Under the pieces are notes generated by a model, which worked only from the letters and a program-made list of their open reading frames with translations, made no database searches and was not told where the DNA came from. A DNA stretch of 64,000 bases, taken from positions 1 through 64,000 of the forward strand of contig NZ_BMLH01000001.1 of the NCBI RefSeq assembly GCF_014645135.1, written 5' to 3'. This document shows positions 45,237 to 50,897 of this stretch, piece by piece. Within the stretch, counting starts at the first letter, position 1, and each line of letters starts with the position of its first letter. A program made the translations under genes and the position numbers. This stretch comes from Rheinheimera tangshanensis (GTDB lineage: Bacteria; Pseudomonadota; Gammaproteobacteria; Enterobacterales; Alteromonadaceae).

Positions 45237-45552
45237 GGTTCTAAGCTACGGTTTACCCGAACAGGTCGTTCAGGCTATTCAACTGGTGCTGTCGCAGTAT
45301 CCACAAGTGCGATCTGCTGTTTTATATGGCTCTCGCGCTAAAGGGAATTTCAGAGAAGGTTCGGATATTGATCTGACCTTAAAAACAGACCCTTCTGCTG
45401 ATACTGCCCTGTTACTGCAAATTGAAAACCAACTGGATGAACTCAATACCCCTTATCAGTTTGATCTATCGCTGTTTCATCATATAACTAACCCAGGTTT
45501 GATTGAGCATATCAGTAGGGTTGGTGTAAATTTTTATCCCGTTGCCAATTAA
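45229..45552 (+). CDS. MntA-like minimal nucleotidyltransferase antitoxin
   Basis: Minimal nucleotidyltransferase of 107 residues (HI0073/MNT type). The GS-x10-D-x-D active-site motif is intact: G34-S35 then D46 and D48 (GSRAKGNFREGSDIDL). Paired MNT proteins AMPylate the HEPN partner's tyrosine and neutralise it. The start overlaps the HepT stop (ATGAATAA), giving translational coupling. The pair lies after the core-LPS genes and has no visible own terminator before the cupin gene. Confidence 0.82.
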   Translation: MNKVLSYGLPEQVVQAIQLVLSQYPQVRSAVLYGSRAKGNFREGSDIDLTLKTDPSADTALLLQIENQLDELNTPYQFDLSLFHHITNPGLIEHISRVGVNFYPVAN

Positions 45553-45679
45553 ACTTTTTCGTCTGATCACCCTCACCTGAACCTTATAGCTTCAATTTCG
45601 CTTTCATCAAGCCAGTCTAATTCTATAAATCTAGCTCCACAGATCAGACCAATAGCTGTTTGACGTGCTCTTCGTTTCA

Positions 45680-45695
45680 GGGCAGTGTAAGGGCA
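45680..45695 (+). promoter_or_regulatory. Weak sigma-54-like promoter candidate upstream of the cupin gene
   Basis: GGGCAGTGTAAGGGCA contains GG and GC separated by exactly 10 bases (45681-45682 and 45693-45694), with GGCA at the -24 side. The TT normally before the -12 GC is GG here, so the match is weaker than the BON and DUF1328 sites. Expected initiation near 45706 would leave only about 16 bases before the ATG at 45722. Confidence 0.25.
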
Positions 45696-45721
45696 AAACA
45701 ATTCAGCTGGAGGAAGTAAGG

Positions 45722-46174
45722 ATGTTCAAATTAACGTTGGGATTAGTGGCCGGATTGGCTTTGACTAGCCTGAGTACTGTTGCTGCAGAGCCGGATCAGC
45801 CATCGCAAATTATGCAGCAATCGGAAGCAAAGGCCGAGAAGGGTGATGGTTATGTGTTTTATAGCTACTTTACCAAACCTACTTTTGGTACCCAGGATGC
45901 ACTGACCGGTGTGGCAGTGATTGAGCCAGGTAAAGAAATTCATCCACCTCATATTCATGCCGAAGAAGAGTATCTGATGGTGGTGGAAGGCGAAGGCGTC
46001 TGGTCGCTGAAGGACAAAGATATTCCTGCTAAGGCTGGCGATATTTTATATGCAGCGCCCTGGGATTCGCACGGTATCCGCAATACAGGCAAAGTACCGC
46101 TGAAGTTTGTCGTGATGAAATGGCATAGCAAAGGTGTGCCAGTGCCTGCACAGCCTGCCGCTGTAAAGCCATAA
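45722..46174 (+). CDS. Secreted cupin-domain protein
   Basis: Periplasmic small cupin of about 150 residues. ATG 45722 is chosen because GGAGGAAGTAAG precedes it and a clear signal peptide follows (MFKLTLGLVAGLALTSLSTVAAEP). The cupin core has PPHIHAEEEYLMVVEGEG and YAAPWDSHGIRNTG, giving three His and a Glu for a metal site. The function is unknown; such proteins include dioxygenases, isomerases and non-enzymatic stress proteins. It stands upstream of and convergent to the BON gene, separated from it by a strong terminator. Confidence 0.8.
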   Translation: MFKLTLGLVAGLALTSLSTVAAEPDQPSQIMQQSEAKAEKGDGYVFYSYFTKPTFGTQDALTGVAVIEPGKEIHPPHIHAEEEYLMVVEGEGVWSLKDKDIPAKAGDILYAAPWDSHGIRNTGKVPLKFVVMKWHSKGVPVPAQPAAVKP

Positions 46175-46185
46175 ACAGCAGAGAA

Positions 46186-46215
46186 AAAGCCGGTCTTAAT
46201 TGACCGGCTTTGACT
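46186..46215. terminator. Bidirectional terminator between the cupin and BON genes
   Basis: AAAGCCGGTC at 46186-46195 and its complement at 46202-46211 enclose TTAATT, with A-run before and T-run after. It is suitable for both convergent genes. Confidence 0.88.
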
Positions 46216-46223
46216 TTACTCGC

Positions 46224-46772
46224 TTAACCTTTTGATACAGTGAGCTTATCTACTACATCCACTACATCTTTGGCGTTTTTAGCTTTGGCAATCGCCAGGT
46301 CTTTTTCCGCGTCGGAATCCACCACACCGCTGAGCGTCACGACACTGTTCGCGACATCGACATCAATGCTGGTGCCACTGGTTTCTGGTTCAAACAGCAA
46401 ACTGGTTTTTACCACAGTCGCTATTTTGGCGTCTTTTAAGGCACTGACAGCTTTTGGATTTGCAGTTGTTTGGTTGCCTTCTTTCACCATCAACTTGTTT
46501 TCTACTGAGCTGACGCCTTCCAGGCCTTCCACCAGCTCTGCAGCTAAGGCTTTATCCACATCGCTTTCTACTTCACCAGTTAAGGTGACCACACCGTTTT
46601 TCACATGGGTGTCTATCGCAAAAGAATTCAGGTTGCCGTTGAGCAACAAGGTGGTTTCTGCCTTGCCATCTATCCAGGCGTCTTTTGTTGCATCTTTCCA
46701 GTCATTGGCCGCCATCGCGGATACCGAAGCCAGAGTTAAAGTCATCATCACTGCTAATGTTGTGCGTTTCAT
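46224..46772 (-). CDS. Periplasmic double BON-domain protein, OsmY-like
   Basis: OsmY-like protein of about 182 residues with two BON domains and a signal peptide (MKRTTLAVMMTLTLASVSAMAAND). Each BON domain has the pattern GVVTLTGEVESDVDKALA (about residues 65-82) and SVVTLSGVVDSDAEKDLA (about 148-165). BON proteins bind membrane lipids and help maintain envelope integrity under stress. ATG 46772 is chosen because AGGAGCGACATA precedes it; the longer frame to 46868 lacks a site and would bury the signal. A sigma-54-type promoter (46809-46824) lies 38 bp upstream of this start. Confidence 0.88.
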   Translation of the reverse strand: MKRTTLAVMMTLTLASVSAMAANDWKDATKDAWIDGKAETTLLLNGNLNSFAIDTHVKNGVVTLTGEVESDVDKALAAELVEGLEGVSSVENKLMVKEGNQTTANPKAVSALKDAKIATVVKTSLLFEPETSGTSIDVDVANSVVTLSGVVDSDAEKDLAIAKAKNAKDVVDVVDKLTVSKG

Positions 46773-46808
46773 TATGTCGCTCCTTTTGTTAGTGAGACAA
46801 TGAGTTAT

Positions 46809-46824
46809 TGCCAGTTTGATGCCA
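46809..46824 (-). promoter_or_regulatory. Sigma-54 promoter for the BON gene
   Basis: Read on the minus strand, TGGCATCAAACTGGCA matches TGGCAC-N5-TTGCA with GG and GC separated by exactly 10 bases, and only the C/T, G/C and T/G positions differ. Initiation would fall about 26 bp before the BON start codon. A sigma-54 activator gene is encoded 0.7 kb away, which supports function. Confidence 0.72.
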
Positions 46825-46904
46825 GAATTTAAGTTATTGATTTTTAACATATATATTTTAGGGTTCATTTAGTGTTAATTTTTTGTTTGTAAATTTGTCT
46901 GGTT

Positions 46905-46922
46905 GATCGGTAAAAGTTTCAC
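46905..46922. promoter_or_regulatory. Candidate enhancer site upstream of the BON promoter
   Basis: GATCGGTAAAAGTTTCAC, an imperfect palindrome around GTAAAAGTTTCAC, lies about 91 bp upstream of the GG of the BON promoter. Related sequences occur at 47481-47496 and 49601-49615. I infer a binding site for the sigma-54 activator; chance similarity is possible. Confidence 0.4.
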
Positions 46923-46928
46923 ACCCGA

Positions 46929-47363
46929 TCAGCGGGTCTGAACATTGGCCAGCTGATCTGCTGCTATTTGCAGACTAGCGGTAAAATGCAGCAAACTGTT
47001 CTGATACGGGCCCAAATCAAAGTTTCTGATCGCAGTTTTTTGCAATTGCAGTTGTTGAACGAGTTGGTGCTGTAAAGTGGATAGTGATATATGGCTGCGT
47101 TTGTTGGCATACCAGGCACTAAGTTCATACAAGGCTGTCATACCCTCTGAAACGGCACAGTCTGAGTTTGGCGCAGGCAATAAATATAAAATTTGCTGGT
47201 GTAACTCTGCCAGCGTCGCAAAGTGTCGGCGTAAATTACCTGAGCTTGCTGTTTCTGCCTTGTATTGATAAAAGCGTCTGGCTTTGCTGAATAACAGGCC
47301 AAAAGCTGCTAACAGCTCTGTATGCTTGCCCCTTGAGGTTTCATTCAGGAAGCTTTGTGTCAT
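46929..47363 (-). CDS. Hypothetical helical protein next to a sigma-54 activator
   Basis: About 144 residues starting at ATG 47363 (MTQSFLNETSRGKHTELLAAF). GGAG lies 11 bases upstream, and the TTG at 47384 is less likely. It is predominantly helical without a signal peptide. The segments LLFSKARRFYQYKAETASSGNLRRHFATLAELHQQILYL resemble four-helix bundles of the DUF2383/PA2169 kind, which is only a weak recollection. It is divergent from the activator gene. A degenerate sigma-54-like sequence precedes it (47406-47421), so it may belong to the same regulon. Confidence 0.65.
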   Translation of the reverse strand: MTQSFLNETSRGKHTELLAAFGLLFSKARRFYQYKAETASSGNLRRHFATLAELHQQILYLLPAPNSDCAVSEGMTALYELSAWYANKRSHISLSTLQHQLVQQLQLQKTAIRNFDLGPYQNSLLHFTASLQIAADQLANVQTR

Positions 47364-47405
47364 AGGAATGGTACTCCATAGCAAATAAAACTATGCAGAT
47401 TCATT

Positions 47406-47421
47406 ATCAATTCATGTACCA
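47406..47421 (-). promoter_or_regulatory. Degenerate sigma-54-like promoter candidate
   Basis: Minus-strand TGGTACATGAATTGAT resembles TGGCAC-N5-TTGCA (9 of 11 defined positions) with correct spacing, but the normally invariant C of the -12 GC is A. Initiation would fall about 30 bp before the ATG at 47363. Support is modest. Confidence 0.3.
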
Positions 47422-47480
47422 GAATGTAAGTTTATGATGTATCTATATTTTTGAATTTAATGTCCAGGCAGCTGAGCGCC

Positions 47481-47496
47481 GATCGGTAAGTTTTAC
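47481..47496. promoter_or_regulatory. Candidate activator-binding site upstream of the regulator gene
   Basis: GATCGGTAAGTTTTAC shares GATCGGTAA, GTTT and AC with the site upstream of the BON promoter. It lies 55 bp before the activator start and about 69 bp above the degenerate promoter of the divergent gene. It would suit autoregulation. Confidence 0.35.
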
Positions 47497-47550
47497 TCAG
47501 GATCCCTGTTAAATTTACAGCCAGCAACTCTTAAACTATGGAAAGTATTT

Positions 47551-48885
47551 ATGACCCAGCCTGTATTGTTCCTGCACCTGCAGGACCCAGAATTAACCAG
47601 TTTGCTCTTGCAGTCGGATATTGTCCGGCGTTTTGTTATTTGTAAAAGCCAGCCGGATGAATGTTGGGTAGAACAACTGCTCAGACAAACTTGTGATTTG
47701 GCTTTTATTGAAATTGACAGCACAGAACCAGCTCAGTACGAACTATTACAGCAGAGCAACAGACTGGCTGAAATTGACTTTATTCTGGTGAGCAAAGGCA
47801 TACCTGATTTGGCTCTGGATCAATTGATGCGCTCCGGTGCCGGTTATCATTTCCGTCAGCCACTGGATATGGCATCTGTACTGGATGCCGTGCAGGACTT
47901 TTATCAGCAGTTATCTTCAGTGGCGGTAAAACGTAAAGTACAAAGTAGTGATTTAGACCAGTTTGGCTTATTGGTGGGTTCCTCTGCCGCTATGCTCAGA
48001 CTGTATAAAACAGTGCGTAAAGTGGCGGTGACCGAAGCCAATGTGCTTATTGTTGGTGAAAGTGGTGCAGGCAAAGAGCTGGTCGCCAATACGCTACATT
48101 TAGCCAGTCACAGGGCAGATCAGCCTTTTGTTGCCATCAATTGTGGTGCTTTAAGTTCAGAGCTTATCGACAGCGAACTTTTTGGTCATATGAAGGGCTC
48201 TTTTACTGGTGCCCTTAGGGATCATCAGGGCGTATTTGCTCAGGCGGAACATGGTACTTTATTTTTGGATGAAGTGACTGAAATGCCGCTGGAGCAGCAG
48301 GTGAAATTGCTGCGGGTGCTGGAGAGCGGTGAATACAGACCGGTGGGCAGTAACAAAGTATGTAAGGCGAATGTCCGGGTGATAGCGGCAACAAACCGCG
48401 ATCCGCTGCAGGCTGTGGCTGACGGTATTTTTCGGGAAGATTTGTATTTCAGGCTATCGCAGTTTCCGGTCAAAGTTCCGGCTTTACGCGAGCGGGAAGG
48501 GGATATCACAGGTTTAGCCTATCATTTTCTTGCCTATTGCAACGCTCGTGAACAGCAGCAAAAACAGTTGTCTGATGCGGCTTTGGCAGTGATTAAACAG
48601 CATTGCTGGCCTGGCAATGTGCGTGAACTGAAACATGCGGTGGAACGGGCTTTTATTCTGGCAGACAAACTGATAGAACCCGAACATCTGCTGCTGGACC
48701 TGGCAACTCCAACTGCTGCGGTAGCTGACATTCCGCTTGATATGCCATTAGATGAACTGGAAAAAACCGCTATTTTTGCAGCTTTAGAGCGAAACGGTGG
48801 TAATAAAACCGATACTGCACAGCAGTTAGGCATCAGTGTAAAAACGCTGTACAACAAGCTGGATAAATATCAGCAGGAAAGTTGA
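47551..48885 (+). CDS. Sigma-54-dependent enhancer-binding protein with degenerate receiver
   Basis: NtrC-family transcription activator of 444 residues. An N-terminal receiver-like domain (about 1-125) lacks the usual acidic pocket: the phospho-Asp position in CDLAFIEIDS reads Glu (E54), and the conserved Lys of KP reads RQP. The AAA+ domain is intact: Walker A GESGAGKE at 169-176, the sigma-54-contacting loop GSFTGA at 216-221, Walker B LFLDE at 237-241 and an Arg-finger region. A Fis-type helix-turn-helix spans about 404-441. No histidine kinase gene is adjacent. It probably acts without classical phosphorylation and may control the flanking BON and DUF1328 genes. Confidence 0.9.
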   Translation: MTQPVLFLHLQDPELTSLLLQSDIVRRFVICKSQPDECWVEQLLRQTCDLAFIEIDSTEPAQYELLQQSNRLAEIDFILVSKGIPDLALDQLMRSGAGYHFRQPLDMASVLDAVQDFYQQLSSVAVKRKVQSSDLDQFGLLVGSSAAMLRLYKTVRKVAVTEANVLIVGESGAGKELVANTLHLASHRADQPFVAINCGALSSELIDSELFGHMKGSFTGALRDHQGVFAQAEHGTLFLDEVTEMPLEQQVKLLRVLESGEYRPVGSNKVCKANVRVIAATNRDPLQAVADGIFREDLYFRLSQFPVKVPALREREGDITGLAYHFLAYCNAREQQQKQLSDAALAVIKQHCWPGNVRELKHAVERAFILADKLIEPEHLLLDLATPTAAVADIPLDMPLDELEKTAIFAALERNGGNKTDTAQQLGISVKTLYNKLDKYQQES

Positions 48886-48912
48886 AAACTGCTGTAGTCC
48901 CTCGTAAAGGAA

Positions 48913-48940
48913 AAGGGGCGGTTAAACCGCCCCTTCTGAT
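48913..48940. terminator. Bidirectional terminator between the activator and lipoprotein genes
   Basis: AAGGGGCGG at 48913-48921 and its complement at 48927-48935 form a 9-bp GC-rich stem with a TTAAA loop, preceded by AAA. It serves the convergent activator and lipoprotein genes. Confidence 0.85.
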
Positions 48941-49221
48941 CAACACTCTTTATCTTCAGCGTCAGTCTTTTCTTTGGCAGCTTCACACAACTCTTTGGCT
49001 TTCTCTGCAGTTTTATCTGCAGCGTCTTCCATCGCATCAGCAGTTTTGTCGGCTGCCTCTTCCAGCTTCTCGCCAGCTTGTTCAGCTTTTTCTTCAACCT
49101 GAACTTTCAGCGCTTCCATTTTGTCTTCTGCTTTTTCAGTATCGCTTTCGCTACAAGCTGCAATAGAGCTTGCTAACATCACAGCCAAGGCTACTTTAAA
49201 CAATGAGTTTTGAGTTTTCAT
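48940..49221 (-). CDS. Small Ala/Lys/Glu-rich lipoprotein, LEA-like
   Basis: 93-residue lipoprotein. The signal and lipobox are visible (VALAVMLASSIAAC, Cys near residue 23). The mature part is almost entirely Ala, Glu, Lys and Asp in 11-residue-like repeats (EEKAEQAGEKLEEAADKTADAMEDAADKTAEKAKEL), resembling late-embryogenesis-abundant or long amphipathic helical stress proteins. It ends near two Cys residues (KELCEAAKEK, KEC). It lies 29 bp downstream of the DUF1328 gene on the same strand, so it is probably expressed from the same sigma-54-type promoter. The protective role is inferred. Confidence 0.8.
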   Translation of the reverse strand: MKTQNSLFKVALAVMLASSIAACSESDTEKAEDKMEALKVQVEEKAEQAGEKLEEAADKTADAMEDAADKTAEKAKELCEAAKEKTDAEDKEC

Positions 49222-49250
49222 TCCATGCTCCTTTAGCCCTTTGGGGCTGA

Positions 49251-49427
49251 TTACAATTTAGGGGTTTTGCCACGCAATGCATTCGCGACTAGTGAAATAA
49301 CCAGCAAGACCACAAAAATCATAAAAATAATTTTTGCTATTCCTGCTGCAGCGCCTGCAATGCCACCAAAACCCAATATACCGGCCACTATGGCCACAAT
49401 AAAAAAGGTTAAAGCCCAGCCTAACAT
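49251..49427 (-). CDS. DUF1328 (YtjA-like) small membrane protein
   Basis: About 58-residue membrane protein of the DUF1328/YtjA family: [47 protein letters not shown], two hydrophobic helices separated by a Gly/Ala-rich turn, ending RGKTP. ATG 49427 is chosen because GGGGAG precedes it. YtjA-type genes are typically stress-induced but their function is unknown. A sigma-54-type promoter lies 71 bp upstream at 49498-49513, and the small lipoprotein gene follows. Confidence 0.88.
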   Translation of the reverse strand: MLGWALTFFIVAIVAGILGFGGIAGAAAGIAKIIFMIFVVLLVISLVANALRGKTPKL

Positions 49428-49497
49428 AGTTACTCCCCGGTGCGTCAGCACCCAGTTAAAAGTGCTTTTGCACTAGTTGAAGGTACTTTGTACGTTA

Positions 49498-49513
49498 AGC
49501 CAGCATCATGCCA
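49498..49513 (-). promoter_or_regulatory. Sigma-54 promoter for the DUF1328-lipoprotein operon
   Basis: Minus-strand TGGCATGATGCTGGCT has GG and GC separated by exactly 10 bases, with TGGCA at -24, G at the seventh position and GCT at -12. It closely resembles the BON promoter. Initiation near 49486 leaves a leader of about 60 bases. Confidence 0.75.
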
Positions 49514-49600
49514 ATATCAGGTTTTACACTTTAAGTTACTGTTATCGCTTATTTTATACAAGATTTATGAACGCAAGCTGTCTTAGCTCAGTGTTTAGCT

Positions 49601-49615
49601 GATGGTAAAATTTAC
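49601..49615. promoter_or_regulatory. Candidate enhancer site upstream of the DUF1328 promoter
   Basis: GATGGTAAAATTTAC, containing the near-palindrome GTAAAATTTAC, is centred about 96 bp upstream of the GG of the DUF1328 promoter. It resembles the site above the BON promoter. Confidence 0.38.
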
Positions 49616-49630
49616 AGGCCTGGCAGTAAC

Positions 49631-49669
49631 AGTTGCAGGGTAGCGTTGAAGCCTGAAGCTACTGCAACT
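49631..49669. repeat. Imperfect palindrome upstream of the 49720 gene
   Basis: AGTTGCAGGGTAGC and GCTACTGCAACT form an imperfect stem. The right part plus CAATT resembles the core TGCAACTCCAATT of the repeat at the window start, so it may be a degenerate copy. Weak. Confidence 0.3.
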
Positions 49670-49719
49670 CAATTCGTGGCATAATCCCCACTGTATAAAA
49701 GCATGATGATGAGTAAGCA

Positions 49720-50037
49720 ATGGCAAAAAAACTAAGTGTGGTGCAACTAAAACAACAAGCCAATGTGCTGAAATCACTGGAAGTTGTGGAACAGGCTGCT
49801 GCACCGCTTTATCCGGATTTTGTCGGCTGTTGGTTCAGTATGGAGTTTGAAAACTTTCCTGCGTCCTTGCTGGTGCGTTGTCAGTTCAACTCCGAAGCTG
49901 CTCTGGCCGCAGCACAGCAGCAAAAGTTGGATCTGTATTTTCAGAAACAGATCCATAAACAATTGTTTAAATGTGGCATTTTAATCAAAGACATCAAAAA
50001 GCATGTGGTGTTAACCACTTTGTCTGCGGAGGATTAA
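49720..50037 (+). CDS. Conserved-looking hypothetical protein, 105 residues
   Basis: Cytoplasmic 105-residue protein without signal or membrane segments. It has a hydrophobic core around YPDFVGCWFSMEFENFPASLLVRCQF and a basic C-terminal part (KQIHKQLFKCGILIKDIKKHVV). The pattern suggests a small alpha/beta fold. I do not recognise the family. It is monocistronic, ending at a short hairpin (50039-50056), and convergent with the vWA-like gene. Confidence 0.65.
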   Translation: MAKKLSVVQLKQQANVLKSLEVVEQAAAPLYPDFVGCWFSMEFENFPASLLVRCQFNSEAALAAAQQQKLDLYFQKQIHKQLFKCGILIKDIKKHVVLTTLSAED

Positions 50038-50038
50038 C

Positions 50039-50056
50039 AGCACTGAACGCAGTGCT
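50039..50056. terminator. Short hairpin between convergent genes
   Basis: AGCACTG at 50039-50045 and its complement at 50050-50056 with an AACG loop. There is no U-run of note, so terminator function is moderate. Confidence 0.5.
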
Positions 50057-50066
50057 GTTGTCTAAG

Positions 50067-50897
50067 CTAACGTAAATCCGTAGTTAATGAGGGGCTACCA
50101 AAACCTTCTAAGCTGGCTCCGGATTTTTCAAAATAAGCCTGCCAGAAATTTTGCAGGCTTTGCATCGTCTTCCCTGATCTGTAACCATGTTTGACGTCAT
50201 TCGGCACTAAACCTGCTGCATGCACATAAACCCGTACGCCAGTAAATTCAGCTTGCAGCTGGTTTTTCTCTACTTTAGCCAGTTCTTGTTCCGGGTTAAT
50301 GGTTTTGATCTGGTTGTTCTGGTAAAAGCTACTGAAATCTGAGTTTTCCAGCATATCTGAGACTAAAAACAACACTTTGTCCTGAGCTTGTGAGTTTTTC
50401 CAATCCTGACCTATTTGCTTGAGACTGAAGAATATCTCGCTTTTAGCAATTTTTTTATCTTCACTGCCAAAGCTGTTGGCCAGACCTTTGGCTATCACTG
50501 TCTGAAAGTACTTCTGTTGCGCAGTGATGCATTTATCCAGTTGACGTAGGCTATTTTGCCCCGTGCTGTCACGTTGCTCCTGAGATAACTGGGATTCGAG
50601 CTTACCTGCAAAAACCAGTGCCATATGGCTGTCCGGTAAATAGGCAGAAAAGCGATAGAGCTTCACCGCATCTCCCGGCTTTACAAAGCGGATCAGATGG
50701 CTCAATGCTTCTTTTTTTAAGCTGACCGGCAACTGGGTCGTTTCGTCGATCACCATAACCAGTTCACGACCTGAGGATTCTGGTTTTTCAGAAATCCCTA
50801 GTTTGTCGTAACAGCTTTTGATGTCGTTACGTTCTGCTGCCCATAATGGCTGAGAGCATAAAGCTCCCAGCAACAGGACTAATCCTGTTTTGGTCAT
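50067..50897 (-). CDS. Secreted vWA-like protein
   Basis: 276-residue exported protein with a signal peptide (MTKTGLVLLLGALCSQPLWAAE). RELVMVIDETTQLP and KVLFLVSDMLENSDF fit the first and later strands of a von Willebrand A fold. The metal-site DxSxS is degenerate (DETTQ), so metal binding is doubtful. It is the third gene of an operon with the five-TM and OmpA-like genes, overlapping the former by 4 bp. A periplasmic role with those partners is inferred. Confidence 0.68.
   Translation of the reverse strand: MTKTGLVLLLGALCSQPLWAAERNDIKSCYDKLGISEKPESSGRELVMVIDETTQLPVSLKKEALSHLIRFVKPGDAVKLYRFSAYLPDSHMALVFAGKLESQLSQEQRDSTGQNSLRQLDKCITAQQKYFQTVIAKGLANSFGSEDKKIAKSEIFFSLKQIGQDWKNSQAQDKVLFLVSDMLENSDFSSFYQNNQIKTINPEQELAKVEKNQLQAEFTGVRVYVHAAGLVPNDVKHGYRSGKTMQSLQNFWQAYFEKSGASLEGFGSPSLTTDLR

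Noticed and set aside
46773-46868. A longer BON protein starting at 46868
   Set aside because: ATG 46772 has AGGAG and starts a normal signal peptide. The longer form would bury it and cover the sigma-54-type promoter.
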